A stretch of 64,000 bases of DNA, taken from contig NW_026516213.1 of the NCBI RefSeq assembly GCF_025602895.1, positions 248,001 through 312,000 of the forward strand. The letters run 5' to 3'. Below are positions 24,531-37,189 of the stretch, one piece after another (the first letter of the stretch is position 1; each line of letters opens with the position of its first letter). Position numbers and translations under genes: made by a program. This stretch comes from Polychytrium aggregatum (taxonomy: Eukaryota; Chytridiomycota; Chytridiomycetes; Polychytriales). The notes under the pieces were generated by a model. It worked only from the letters and a program-made list of their open reading frames with translations. It ran no database searches and was not told where the DNA came from.

Positions 24531-25676
24531 TTAGATGATGTAGTCGTAGTCAAAGTCATCACCCATGTTGTTGTTGTTATGGTTGTTGTTGTTGTTGTTG
24601 TTGCTGTAGTACGAGTTACCCGAGCCCCAAGTCTGGGTGGGGGTGGGCTGGCCGTACTCAGGCTGTTTCCAGGTCTTGGTGCTGGGCCAGGATCCCTTGG
24701 TGGTCCAGCCGTTGGTCTGCTTCGGGCGGCACTTGCGAACCATGGTCTTGGCAGGCTCGGTCATAGTGACGGTGACGGTGCTGGTGACAGTCGCGCAGGC
24801 AGCGGTGGCAGTGGCAACGACCTGGGAAGTGGCAGTCTGGAAGGCAGGACACGAGCACGAGTTAGTTGTCGAAGAGACCGAGGGAGCAGTCAGTCAATTG
24901 CCAGGGCCACGGCTGGGCAAAAGACAGGGACGCTTAGCTTACCATCTCGGCGGTGCAGGGAGTGGAAGCGCCGTTCTGGGCAACAGCGCTGTTGCTGGCC
25001 TTGACACAGGCAAAGTTGGTGTAGATGCCCCAGGCAAACTTGCCGTCCTGCTGCTTCTGCATCACGATGGCGTTGAAGCAGATATCGCCTGTGGAGGCGT
25101 CGGGGGCAGTAAAGTCGAACATCTGCTCGGCATTGTACAGCTTTCCGGTGGTGTGGGTGAGGGCGGCGTTGGGCTCGACCGAGGTGGGGCAGTTGGCCAT
25201 GTTGGACTGGAAGCCGGAGGGGATGTTGAAGGAGCCGACACGCTTAGTGGGGTCAGCAGTGCCCTGGGCGTAGAGCAGGAAGCCCTTGAAGGACTCGGAG
25301 CCGCTCATCTTGACTTGGATCTTATCGCCCGAGCTGTACTGGCTCTTATCGACGGCAAAGCTGTAGACGTTGGCGGCCTTGAGATCGCGGGCATTGGCAC
25401 CCATGGGCGAGGCAGAGATCTTGGCGCCAGCGCCGTTGACATCGCAGAGAGGCTGTATGGGGGCGGTGGTTTGGTCAGGGAGACGGAGACGGGTTAGTGG
25501 ATGTGGAAGGGAGTCTTGGCTGTACAAGCGTGCCAGGTACTAAGCTGTGAGTTGCACCGGGTCCGCGAGCTGTTTGGAGATGATGCCGAGATCCTTACAG
25601 CGGCATCAGGCCGGGCCATGACGGCAGTGAGTCCCGAGACGAGGAGGGCGACCGAGGGAATGAGAGTGAACTTCAT
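24531..25676 (-). CDS. secreted Reeler-domain protein, Asn-rich tail
   Basis: Three exons in phase give 297 residues: 25676-25599, 25452-24943 and 24836-24531. The first exon is a signal peptide (MKFTLIPSVALLVSGLTAVMA). The second is a Reeler-type beta-sandwich: PMGANA, SGDKIQVKMSG, FKGFLLYAQ, FTAPDASTGDICFNAIV and Cys residues in the expected places. The third is a Thr/Val repeat (VTSTVTVTMTEPA) followed by Trp/Thr/Pro-rich sequence and an Asn run of about 12 residues (24560-24600), ending DFDYDYII. Reeler domains occur in extracellular proteins such as reelin and insect defence proteins, and next to ferric-reductase modules. Here it stands alone, so a wall or secreted role is all that can be inferred. 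Confidence 0.8.
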
Positions 25677-26150
25677 GGCGACAAAGCGGATTCGGGGGTT
25701 CTGGAGGGAGGAGAGGTGGGCAGGGCGATCGAGAGCAGGGAGGCAGGCGGCCGGCAGACGACTGAGGCGGGTGGTGATGGCGAGACCGACAGCGCCGCGG
25801 GCGGGCAGCGCTTATATGTCGACCATCAGGACGACCAAGGCGACCGAGGCGACCAGGGCGACCAAGAGACACGGGCCTTGTGAGGGCGAGACGCGGCAGG
25901 ACAGCCGGCCATGGCTGGAGCATGGCGCCGCCAAACGCCCAGGCGGGGGCGCCTTGGGACGCGCTGCGGGCGAGCGACGCGCCGTGCCGAGGGCACGGGC
26001 CAAGCGGCGCCGCCGAGCGCCAAACGGGGCGGGGGGAGGGAGACGCCGGTGCGGCCGTGGGGGCGCCGGGCGATGTCGGCGGACAGGGCGAGTGCTGTGG
26101 GTGTATCAAATGGCGTTGGATTGCGATTTGTATTGAGATTTGTGTGGGAA

Positions 26151-26193
26151 TTGTATTGGAGTTGTATTGGAGTTGTATTGGAGTTGTATTGGG
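26151..26193 (+). repeat. 11-bp tandem repeat, 4 copies
   Basis: Four copies of TTGTATTGGAG, the last imperfect. Confidence 0.9.
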
Positions 26194-26240
26194 TGCGAAT
26201 CTACTGTTTGTTCGATCGAGCGTGTCGGGTGGTGAAGGTG

Positions 26241-26310
26241 TGCGGTCTATTGCGGTTCACTGCGGCTCACTGCGGTCTATTGCGGTCTATTGCGGTCTAT
26301 TGCGGTCTAT
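26241..26310 (+). repeat. 10-bp tandem repeat, 7 copies
   Basis: Seven consecutive decamers of TGCGGTCTAT or close variants (TGCGGTTCAC, TGCGGCTCAC). Confidence 0.9.
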
Positions 26311-26460
26311 TGCATTCCCTGAATCGATTCAATCGATTCGTTTCCTCAGCCTGCCGCATCCATCAGACCAAATGTTTGCCGCGCCGAGTCAAAGGGCCAG
26401 AGTCCGAGCGCTGTGGGGCACCGGGAAAGATCTGCGCCTTTGGGTGCGCCGCTGTCGATA

Positions 26461-26534
26461 CCGTCGTCGATGCTGTCGTCGATACCGTTGTCGATGCTGT
26501 CGTCGATGCTGCAGTCGATGCTGTCGTCGATACC
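26461..26534 (+). repeat. TCGATGCTG-type imperfect tandem repeat
   Basis: Repeated GTCGTCGATGCT / GTCGTCGATACC units, about six copies of 12-15 bases. Confidence 0.8.
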
Positions 26535-26950
26535 ATCAAGTGCATCCCTCCGAGGCATATGCAATGACTGCGGCGCTGGGCAATATCGCCAGGCGTGCGT
26601 ATATATCATCCCGAGCGACTTACTTCCTGGCTGTCCCGCACCTGTCTCGCCTCGCCCTGCTGCACCACCACCCATCATACTTTCCCACACTCCACCATAC
26701 TTTCCCACCACTTCCCACACCCTCCGTCCCCTGTGGCTGTGCTCGCGTCATTGTGCTGCGCACCACGCCACGGAATCCCTATTGCCACGCATGTCCGATC
26801 GCCTTTTTTTCGTGGTCCGTTGCGACCAGGCCAACGACCGTCCTTCCCAGCAACCATCGCTCTCCGACATCTCGTTCCCTGGTATATCACCGCCGGCTGG
26901 CGTCTGTTCCCCGTCGAGCACACCTGCCTCTTACAAACCTCGCGATCGCC

Positions 26951-29900
26951 ATGGCTCCCCAGCAACCCTCCAAGGGCAAAGCCCTTTCCCTTGCATTCTC
27001 GTCCTTGGCCCTGCCCGGCGACCGGCTCAAGTGCTCCTTGGCTGCCGCTGCCGTCGGCCAGCCCCTTGCCATCTCAGACCTCGACACTGCCGCCCCCATC
27101 GGATCGGGCTGTCTGCTGCAGATCGACCCTGACCATGTCTTATTTGATGCCAATGCCGTTGTCTGGTACCTATCGCGCCCTGTCATCTCCGGATCGACAA
27201 TGTTTTGCCGGTTCTCTCCCGCTGCAAACTTGTCGATCCTGTCGGTGGTCTGATCAGTCCCACCAGCGCCTCTCTGGTGAAGAGACTCGCAGCCCTGATC
27301 AGTCGCTCGACTCGCTCTAACCTCTGCATCCATGCTTCTTCGGGGTGGCTCTTTGCGTCTCGACAATATGTCGTGCTCTGCCTCTCGACAACTTGCCGTG
27401 CTCTATTGCAATCTGGGCCACCAGCTACCTGCTTGGATTCTCCAGCTTCTCGACCGAGCAGCAAACAGCGACCCTGTCGTGGCTTGAGTGGGAGCGCACC
27501 AAGCTCCAGCCCCTCGCTGGCAGCCAGCCCGTTGCCACAGCGAAATCGCCCGAGCTCAAGCATTTGCAAACTTATCTCGTCAGCCACAAAGCCTCGCTTG
27601 GATCCGCGGCCGCCGATCTTGTTGTCTTTGCGTCGGTCTACTCCATCTTTGGCGCTGACACCAAGCAGTACGCGCCGTATCCCCAACTTTCGATCTGGTT
27701 CCAGACCCTGGAAAAGAAGCATCATGCTGCCCTGACATCGGTACGAGCCTTTGTCGCAGCGGCTTTCGCAAACATGTCCCATCGCCACAGGCACAGTCGA
27801 TCCGTCTGGTGATTCATCTCCAGCCGCTCCCGTCGCCGTCGGATTGACTTGGACCTCCTTTTCTGTCCGTGTTTGCACCAGGTTCCTGCGAGCACTACTG
27901 CGGCTGTTGACTCCAAGGCGAGATCTGCCGCCGCTGGCCCTGTCAAGACCAAGGCCGGCATCCACATCACGCTGGATCACCACACCCGGACAGTGTAGGT
28001 GTTGATATGAGGAAGGACTTTGACCATGAGCCGGGATGCTGTTACCAATTCGAGGACGCTCATGTGGGTCACTTGCTGGCCACACGAGTCACGTTGACTG
28101 TGTTGATCTCATCGACGCATCGGCCATGTCGATTATGTCAACCATGTCAATCGCTGACGATATGATCTGGTCTGATCCGCCGCTCATTCTCGATACCGTC
28201 ACTTCTGTTCCGTCGGCCCGCCCATCAACCTACCGACCTCACAGTCTGCCCAAGCCCAATGAACGCAACATCCTCATCACCAGTGCCCTTCCTTACGTCA
28301 ACAACGTTCCGCACTTGGGCAACATTATCGGCTGTGTTCTGAGTGCCGACGTTTACGCCAGGTCAGAATCTGCTCCTCTCCATAACAATGAACAAATCAT
28401 ACGTCCCCTACACTTTGCTGTTGGCTGGCTCCAATCCAATCCAACCCCGTCCAATCTAGTCCAGTCCGAGGCAGTTCAATCCAATCCGAGGCAAAATCAA
28501 AGACTCGAGACTTACCGTGCTTCTCGCTGTCACAGATTCTGCCGCATTCGTGGATACAACACGCTCTACATCTGCGGTACTGACGAATACGGCACCGCTA
28601 CCGAGACCAAGGCCCTGGAAGAAAAGACCACGCCCAAGGCCCTCTGCGACAAGTACCACGCCATCCACAAGTCCGTCTACGAGTGGTTCAAGATCGACTT
28701 TGACCACTTTGGCCGCACCACCACCGATCAGCAGACTACGTACGTGCTCTCTGTTTGATTGCACTGGTATGGCTGTGCTCCCTGCACTCGTTATTGCCGG
28801 CGCCTCTGACGCTTGGGTTGTGTTGTGGACATACAGCATCTCCCAGGATATTTTCAACAGAATCGATAAGAATGGCTATATTCTCGAAGACACCATGACC
28901 CAGTTGTACTGCGAGAAACACAGCTCGTAAGTGTGCTTGCTTTTGTATCAAGGCCGCGGCTGATCTGGCAACTTCTGCCACCCACTCGTCCAATGCTCGA
29001 CCTGCACTAACGGGCTCTGTCCACCAGGTTCCTGGCTGACCGATACGTCGAAGGAACGTGTCCGCTGTGTGGATACGTTGGCGCCCGAGGCGACCAGTGT
29101 GACGGATGCGGCAAATTGCTCAATGCCACCGAGCTCAAGGATCCTCACTGTATCCTCGACAACGCTACGCCCGTCATCAAGACCTCGAAGCATCTGTTCA
29201 TTAACCTCGAGAAGCTCCAGTCCAAATGCGAGGACTGGGTTCAGGAATCGAGCGTGAAGGGTGAGTGGGCGATGATACCTGGATCACGATCACATCACCG
29301 TCCGGGCGTGCACCATATGCGGTAGTGTTGCGCGCTCGCATGTTCCCGCATGTTCTTGCATGTGTCTGCATGTGTCTGCCGCCTATGACGCCGGCAACAC
29401 TCGCACGCCGGCAACACTCGCACGCCGGCAACACTCGCACGCCGATATGCAGTTCGGGCCAAAGGCGCTGACCGAGTCTTTTTGCCGCATCGCTTCATGC
29501 TCAGGCAAGTGGTCCACCAACAGCTGTACCATCACCAACGGCTGGCTTCGCGAGGGTCTGAGGCCGCGCTGCATCACCCGCGACTTGAAGTGGGGAACGG
29601 CTGTTCCGCGTGAAGGCTACGAGAAGAAGGTCTTTTACGTCTGGTTCGATGCCCCGATCGGGTATGCTGCCGGTCACGAGCTCACTGCCCCTCATGGTGC
29701 ATGTTGCATGCTGTCTAGTTCTTTGCCGTGCGCTGTATCCCACGAACCTTCTCGCTGACTCGCCCTTCCCCCTTGGTGCTGAATCTCCCAGATACCCATC
29801 CATCACTGCCAACTACACCAAGGACTGGGAGCAGTGGTGGAAGAACCCTGAACATGTGCAGCTCTATCAGTTCATGGGCAAAGACAATGTCCCCTTCCAC

Positions 29901-31122
29901 ACCGTCATTTTCCCTTGCTCGCTGCTCGGCACGGGCGAGCCCTGGACTATGCTCCACCATCTGAGCACCACCGGTGAGTAGCAACACAGCATCACACGGC
30001 ATTCGCGCCACAGACCTGGAGTGCTGGCATCGGTGACTGCACTGACATGCCTGCATGGTCGTCGTATCAACTGACGCCGAGTTCTTCACTCGATGTACCT
30101 CACCTCCACCGTGACCTGCCTTGCGCACGCAACTCCTCTGCCAAACAGAGTATCTCCAGTACGAGGGCGGCAAATTCTCAAAGTCGCGCGGCGTCGGCGT
30201 CTTTGGCAACAACGTCATGGACTCTGGCATCCCACCCTCTGTCTGGCGATACTATCTCCTCAGCAACCGGCCCGAGAGCAACGACTCGCAGTTCACCTGG
30301 GAGTCCTTTGCCATGGCCAACAACAACGAGCTGCTGGCCAATTTCGGCAACTTTGTCAACCGGGTGGTCAAGTTCATTGGCGCAAAGTACGACTCGGTGA
30401 TTCCTGCTTTCACGACAACGGAGGCTCCCGAGGTCAAGCTGATCGAGAGCGTCAACCAGAAAGTGGCCGAGTACATCGAAGCTCTGGAGTCGGTCAAGAT
30501 CCGCCATGCCCTGAAGGTCCTCATGGACATCTCGGCCCTCGGCAACGAATATCTCCAGAGCAACAAGATCGACAACAGCCTGTTCTTGAACGCACGCAGC
30601 CGCTGCGACACTGTCGTCGCCGTCGCCGCCAACCTGGTTTATCTGCTGGGCTCGCTCGCGTACCCGTACATGCCCGACACCTCCGAATCGATCTTTAGAC
30701 AGCTCAACACCCCCTCTCGCCGGATCCTGGACGACTGGCAGGCCGACGAGATCCTTGCCGGCCACACGATTGGCTCTCCCGAATACCTCTTCAAGCGCAT
30801 CGAGAAGGACCAGGAAAGCGCCCTCCGAGAAAAGTATGCTGGCAAGCAGGTCCCTAGCGAGACCAACGCCGCCGCCACCTCGTCTTCCGCCAAGAAGGCC
30901 GCTGATAAGAAGAAGAAGGCCAGTGTGGCCCCCGCCCTGCCCAACGAGGCCCCTGCTGGCATCGAAAAGACCCCCGCCATCATCGATCTCGAAGCCAAGA
31001 TCAAGGAAACCGGAGACTCCATCCGCCAGAAGAAGGCTGACAAGGCCGACATTGGCGATGACCTTGTTCAGCTCAAGGAGCTCAAGACTCAGCTGGCTGC
31101 CGAGATCGCCAAGCAGCAGTGA
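26951..31122 (+). CDS. MES1: cytosolic methionyl-tRNA synthetase with GST-like and WHEP domains
   Basis: Ten exons join in phase to 866 residues: 26951-27165, 27425-27740, 27882-27994, 28245-28361, 28536-28739, 28837-28926, 29028-29260, 29505-29661, 29792-29973 and 30149-31122. It charges tRNA-Met with methionine. Residues 1-200 are a GST-like domain, as in yeast Mes1, which docks such enzymes into synthetase complexes. The class I core has a HIGH-type PHLGN motif, Cys knuckles ([18 protein letters not shown]), [11 protein letters not shown] and the KMSKS-type KFSKSRG. The C-terminal 55 residues form a WHEP-type helical hairpin ([20 protein letters not shown]...LKELKTQLA), preceded by a Lys/Ala linker. 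The exon 1-2 join (TG|GTACCT) is the least certain. Confidence 0.93.
29389..29444 (+). repeat. 17-bp tandem repeat, 3.3 copies, in an intron
   Basis: Three perfect copies of CGCCGGCAACACTCGCA plus five bases, inside the seventh intron of the methionyl-tRNA synthetase gene. Confidence 0.9.
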
Positions 31123-31682
31123 GCAGCTGCATCGACGGTGCGCGCGTGGTGATGATATGACGGATGTCGTTGGCCACAGGATATTTTGCGCTTGGCCCTT
31201 TTTCTCTCCCTGGAACAGCGATCTCAATACAGCAATCGACTCATACTTTACCGAGATCGGCACTGCCCGACACTTTCTCGACCGTGGGTCGTGGGGCACC
31301 ATAATCCGGCACCGTTCGCTTGGATCGTGGTGGTCGCACTATCCGCCCTCCGCCATGCTCCCCAGCGCCAAGGACAAGCGTCCCTTGATAATGTGGATTT
31401 ATTGAAGATCTGCACTCGATCGCTCTGGGACAATGCCCGCCAGTGCTGGGCCGCCGATTGTGCTTTGTCGGGAGGAGGGGATGCAAGAGGGAGAAGGAAG
31501 AGAGTCGCAGCTCGTTTATGATATGGCGTGCCATCCACTCGCACAACCCTCGTTAGCAGGAGTTGCCAGCGACGCTACATCCACCATTGCATATTTGCAG
31601 ATATACACATCGACTGAACCCCGGAGGAGACAGCATCTTCCAGGATGCTGCCGCCATTTGTTTCGCGCCATCAATCGCCGCT
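31123..31682. other. intergenic gap between convergent genes
   Basis: 3' regions of methionyl-tRNA synthetase and the acyl-CoA dehydrogenase. Nothing recognised. Confidence 0.5.
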
Positions 31683-34672
31683 TTACAGCTTGGCATAGGC
31701 GGGCATTTCCCTCTGCGACAGAGTAAGAGCGGGGGTGAATGAGCATTCCAGAGGATCAGACGGATAAGCTGGCGGACTGGGTGATGACGAAGATCGCCAA
31801 GCAGACTTACGATGGCCTGTCGGATGCCGAGGTCTGCCATGATCTCTTCGGAGCCACCGAGGATGCTGCAAGATCGGAAACGACCCAGGCACGCAAATGT
31901 TAGTGCTGTTTCGGGCACTCTGGGTTCCCTCCTCTCCTGGGGCGTTGGCTCACACATTCAACCAAACCAAACTTACGATCCAAATTTGAAGGTTCTGCAA
32001 CGTCAGCAAGCGATCCGTTCGGATCGCATACAGTGAAGGGCAGGGCGGGGGTGCCAGGTCGAAGATACGAGTCGAGAAGCACGATCAGTATCGGATCCGA
32101 ACGCGAGCCCGGATGAACGGCAAGATAAGCACAGCATATGCGAGCACCCCCGCGGCTCATGAAGCAAGGCACGCAGGCAGTCTGGGCTTATCTATCGCAC
32201 CTTTGGAAGGACTCGACCTTGCTTCCCATGCCGGTCTTGGTGATGGCTCGTCCGCCAAAGATCTGGCAGCATTCGTCCGAAATGTGGGTGGACACACGGG
32301 TGGTCTGGAACTTGAGGAGGGCGATCGGGCCGGCGAGCTTGACGCTCTGTTCCTTGTAGCTCATCTGGTTCATCTGGAAGGTAATGTTCTCGAGCCAGTT
32401 CTGGAGACCCTCGACTTGGGCAAACTGTGAGGGCAGTGGTGAGATGCAGATTGGTTGTGGTGTGCCTGGTTTCTCGCATTCCCCGCCCAATCGAGCGTCG
32501 GAATCGACCCCGCAAGCACTGAAGCCACCAGCTCTCTTGCGGTCCCCACAGGGCTCACACTCCTCTTCACGTCTCCTCCATTGGTGGGCACTTGGGTTGG
32601 CTCAAGACACTCACCATTCCAGCAAACTTTTGGCGGATAACAGGCTGCTCAATCAGCTTCTTTCCAAAGACATTGCGCTGGTGGGCCCACTTGAAGGACT
32701 CTTCGATGCACATGCGGGCCGAGCGAACGAGGCCGCAGATGATGAACCAGCGCTCGTGGTTAAAGTTGTGCATGATCACCTGGAAGCCCTGGTTCTCCTT
32801 GCCGAGCAGGTTCTCGACCGGGACCTTGACGTTCTCAAACACAACATAGGCGGTGCCGGCGCTGGGCGAATACGAGGTCTTGATGGCCTTGGTTTCGACG
32901 CCCTCGGTGCGGGGAATCAGGAGCACAGAGATGCCGGACATGCCGGGACCGCCAGTGCGAACGGCAGTCGTAAAGTAGTCGCTAAAGCCGCCTGCATGAG
33001 CATGAGCCAGCGAACAGTCAGAAGCGGGCCAAACATACACAGACTTTGCGAGCCCACATCATCAGCACCAGCAACGAGCCATTGCCGATGACTGCCGATG
33101 GTTGCCGATGCTACCGATGCTGTTGATGACTGTCGACGAGTGTCGATGACTGCAAGCCCGTCCCCGGCTCACAGCCTCGCCTTCACGTACCGTTGGTGAT
33201 CCATTTCTTGACACCGTTGACAATATAGTACTTGCCGCACGGGGACTTGACCGCAGTCGTCGAGATCTGGGCAACATCGCTGCCGGCGGTGGGCTCCGTG
33301 ATGGCAAGACAAATGCGCTTGTTGCCCGAGAGCACATCCCGAATGACTTGCGGGTGCTTCTTGGCGCCAAAGATCAGGACGGGCGGCAGGCCAATGACCA
33401 TGCCGGTCGCGAGACCGTCGAGATAGCCGGGGAAGCCGAGACGGGCAATTTCTTCGTGAGCAATCATTTCGTGGAAATAGTCAAACTCTTCGGCGCGAAC
33501 GCCGCTGGGGAGAGAGACGAGCTGCAGATGTGGGCCGGGGCCCATGCGGGCGGCGAGGAGCCCAAACTGGCCCATCTTCCGGAATGTTTCGATGGATGGA
33601 TATTTCTGCGAGCCGAATCGTAGGCCGCCGGAGGGAATGAAGCAAGGTCGTCAGCTAGACCGAATCGAAGACACTTGGACGACGGCCAGACGGTGCAGAC
33701 GGTGCAGACGCAGGTCTCCGGGCCGTGAGGCTGCCGCTGCACAAGTGCGATGAGAGCCGCAAGAATCAACGTATTGCACCTACTCCTTGCTCATCGAGGG
33801 TCTGTGCATCGGGAATCAGCTCCTCTTCGACAAACTTTCGAACGGCAGCTCGGAAGGCCTCGTGGGTGGGTCTGCAGCCGGAGTGAGGCGGGCGATCAGA
33901 GCGAGCCAGAGGGCCAACAACAACAAGCCAGGAAGCCCATGCTGAGCATGAAATGGGTCGCGATGCTTACTTGTAGTAGGGCGTCTTGAGGCCCTGAAGA
34001 TAGCTTGGCTCGCTGTAAGGGACTTTGCTGATAGTGCCTGGTTTGGCCTAATCGAGCGCCGCACATGGTTCCCAAGAGCGGCTCCGTCAGTGCTTCGCCA
34101 TGATCGCAGATGCAGCAGCCGATTTGATGAAGACACAAGATCGATGGGTCTTACCATCTCCAGGATCGCCGAGTACTCGCTGTCGGCAATCTTGCCGACG
34201 ATGAGCTGGGCACAACGGAAAGCAACACTGGTGAGTCCAGCTCCACTGTCACGACGCATATGTGTGGACATGGGCTTTGCGTGATGCCTACCTTGGGGCC
34301 ATACTTCTGCAACACCGAAACCTTGTGCAGAGCAAAGAAGTCATCTGAATCGACGGCGATTGTCAGCAACGGAGCATGCAATCCCCGGGAGCATGTTGGA
34401 GCCGACCGACCGACCAACCGACCGACCGACCAACCAACCGACCGACCGACCGACCCTCGTCAGCACTGGCGCGGTGACAGGGGCGGATCATGGCGACGGC
34501 ACAGACCTGTCACGTCCTTTCCGGCCAGAGCCAGCAAAATCCCCTCTCCACCAGGGTGGATTGCAGCAAACTTTGTGATGTCGTAGACGAGCGAGTCGAT
34601 GACGATCCAGGCGGACGAGGCACTGTTGTGGGCAGCGACGTCCTGACGCGTGAAGACGGATTGAGCAGACAT
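31683..34672 (-). CDS. acyl-CoA dehydrogenase with N-terminal cytochrome b5 domain, PTS1-like end
   Basis: Eleven exons join in phase to 517 residues: 34672-34507, 34344-34292, 34205-34155, 34047-33971, 33871-33784, 33605-33191, 32991-32615, 32424-32201, 31994-31977, 31865-31811 and 31712-31683. The first about 75 residues are cytochrome b5-like (IHPGGEGILLALAGKDVTDD, with the heme-ligand HPGG). The rest is a full acyl-CoA dehydrogenase with the family motifs CLAITEPTAGSDVA and ILGGSEEIMADLGIRQA. Exon 9 is only 18 nt. The protein ends AYAKL-stop, a PTS1-type tripeptide, so peroxisomal beta-oxidation is inferred. The b5 domain suggests electron transfer other than direct oxidase action. Substrate chain length cannot be read. 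Intron 1 holds an ACCG/ACCA tetranucleotide repeat (about 34401-34455). Confidence 0.93.
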
Positions 34673-35331
34673 GGCGGTTCAGCGACGGCGAGGGCTGGTG
34701 GGGGGGGGGGTTCTGTTGTAGTGGGGGGGGGCTTTGGGAGCTTTCGATCAAACGCAATGCTGTCAATCGATAATGCGCGACGGGCGATGTTGGAGACCGT
34801 CCTGGTTGCAGAAAGCGGCTGGGTTGCGGGGGCGAAGGATCACTATAAAAGATGCCGGATGATTCCGCAAGGCATGCCAATTCACGTGGCGACGGACACA
34901 CGTGATGGATGAATTCACATGCATCACGGAGAACGAACTGCCTGGGCGAGGCACACCGAGCGTATCATTGCGATGCAGAGGGTCTGGCGGGTTCGCCAAC
35001 GACGAGGCTCGGGGGCAGGAGCCTCCGACGACGCGGGGTCTCTGTCGATGCTGGTGGGATGGAGGCCAAGTCGGTGGCGAACGAGACAGGTATGGCGCTA
35101 TCTCTGTACATGAGCAAGTCCCAAACGGACAAATCATCCGCATCATGATCCAGGGGCCCAGCGCTCTCTGGCCAACTTTGTGCAGTTGCTCATCAGAGCA
35201 TCACCTGGCTGTGGACTGTGTATTTTATTGCTCAGAGGCAAAGGATCTGGGCCGGAGCGGTCAAGGGTTAGTGGCCTGCTCGGGCACTTGAGAGGTCGGT
35301 CCCACTCAGCCTCACTTGGGTTCACTCGGTT
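34673..35331. other. intergenic, upstream of the acyl-CoA dehydrogenase
   Basis: Contains G-runs (34703-34712, 34725-34733) and two CACGTG hexamers (34883-34888 and 34899-34904), possible bHLH-type sites. No gene seen. Confidence 0.45.
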
Positions 35332-37189
35332 TCACTCGGCCTTGGCCTTGGCCGATGGCGTGCGCTTCTTGAGCAGTCGTCCGAGTCCCCAGGCGCCCAG
35401 TCGGTAGATCCCGAAAGTCACGGCAGCACCGACCAGTCCGAGGATGGCCATGGCCGCCATGACGGCGTTGGTGTTGTCGGGGAAGCTGTAGACAGTGGTA
35501 TCGCCGATGGCCAGGATCTCCTCAACAATGTTGGCGCCCTTCTTGACGCCGCCCATGACCTGGAATGTCTTTTGGAAGTGTTTGGAGCGGCTTGAGAAGG
35601 ATGGGTCGCGCAGGATGGTGTGGAGCTTGTCCTGGATCAACTGGATCGTGGCAGCCTTGTCGGGTGAGCTCATGATGTTCTTGTCAATCATGAGGCCGAG
35701 GCCAAGACGAACCGTTTGAGCCACATTGTAAGTTTGGTCGCCTGTGATGGATGAAGCGGAGTGTTAGCAGCGGCGTCGTATGCAGTTGGTCCCGCACCAT
35801 CTGTTCAGATTACCTCCGTGCCAATGCTGGCATACCCACCAAAGAATGGCATTCCAAGCATCGGCGTGCCCGTCCAGAGACCCTCGGAGACGCTGTTCCA
35901 GCCGCCGTGGGTGAAAAAGATCTGGACTGCGGGGTGGTCAAGCACGGCAAGCTGCGGCACGAAGCTCTCGATCCGGACATGTTCGGGCCACTCCTGGTCG
36001 CCGAGCAGTTCCCTCAGGTTGTTCTGGAACACCTTCTTGAGCGACCACAGGGTCTGGAACTCGGTCGCGGCACTGAATGCCTCGTAGAATGCCAGCAGCG
36101 TCTCGTTCGAGGGGTGGGCGACAGTGCCGGTCGAGACGTAGACTACAGGGCGGCTGGCGCCGTCGAGCCAGTGCTTCAGGTCGGGCTGAACATCCAGGCT
36201 CTGTGCCTCAGGAACCCAGATGCCGGCCATGCGTGTGCTTGGGACAGCGAGCTGTGCGGGATGGAATCCCCAGGCATTGCTGACGAGACTGATAATGGGC
36301 TGGGCCGGCTTCTCGGTCGCAGGCAGATACTGGGCGAGCTCGGCCTTTGCTTTCTCGTAGAGCTGACGACGGGCCTTCAGCCGAAGGCCACTGACAAACT
36401 GCAAGAATGCCTTTCCCGGAAGACGCTTCAGAACCGACATTGTCGTCATGACAGGATCGGCGCCGCCGTCGTATATAGTCAAGTAGAGGTTCTCGACAAA
36501 CACATTGCGGGGATTGTAGTAAGTCGTGGTGATCGAAAAATAGTGGCAGATACACAAGGTTCCGAGCACTTGGCTGAGGATATCTGCTGCCTGGGTTAGT
36601 AGGCAAGCCGAGGACAGGATGAATGCCGTGATGGAGACGTTCAGGGTCGACGATGGAGCGGCAAGCACAACAAAACCAGTCCCTGCCGCCTTACCTGTGC
36701 CGAAAAGACATCGCCAATGATCAAGTCGACTGTGCCGGGCTTGACGGTTGTCACAACTTCCTTGATGATATCATACTGGTACGGAGTCATCACCCGGGCA
36801 GCGAGCCCGACAGCCTTCGTGTGTGCCATGACTCTGGTGACAAACCCTCCGTCCGTTGATTGGAGTTTGGCAACCTCGTTGATGTTTTCGCTGAACGGGA
36901 GGGATTCCACAAAGCGGTGGAAGTGGATGGTCGAGTTGCGGGCATATTCGAGGATATTGTAGCTGACGCTGGTGACAAAGGTTACGTTGTGGCCGCGGTC
37001 TGCAAGCTCATAGGCGAGGACGACCAAGGGATTGGCATGCCCGGATGCAGGCACGGACACGATGACGATGTTTTTCGGCGCCAGGTCGAAACTGGGGCTG
37101 CTGAGACTTGCTGCGTGACCGGAAAGAAACAGACAGAGGAGCGGGGCGAGAAAGGCCCAGACCCACGGGCGGCTGCGCTGGACGAACAT
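35332..37189 (-). CDS. membrane UDP-glycosyltransferase (GT1 family)
   Basis: Three exons in phase give 551 residues: 37189-36695, 36590-35840 and 35741-35332. It has a signal peptide (WVWAFLAPLLCLFLSGHAAS) and an acceptor-binding N-terminal half starting with IVIVSVPASGHANPLVVLA. The nucleotide-sugar half carries VVYVSTGTVAHPS and the GT1 signature FFTHGGWNSVSEGLW. GTPMLGMPFFGDQTYNV follows, crossing the last intron. A C-terminal membrane helix (about 35460-35390) and a short basic tail (LLKKRT) complete a type I, ER-lumen layout like animal UGTs. Sterols, lipids or xenobiotics are typical acceptors; the actual one is unknown. Confidence 0.9.

Larger units (their letters stand above)
25677..26950. 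other. divergent intergenic region rich in tandem repeats
   Basis: The shared upstream region of the Reeler gene (minus) and methionyl-tRNA synthetase (plus). GC-rich to 26100, then several short tandem repeats (separate entries). No gene seen; the long frames across it have low-complexity translations. Confidence 0.6.
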
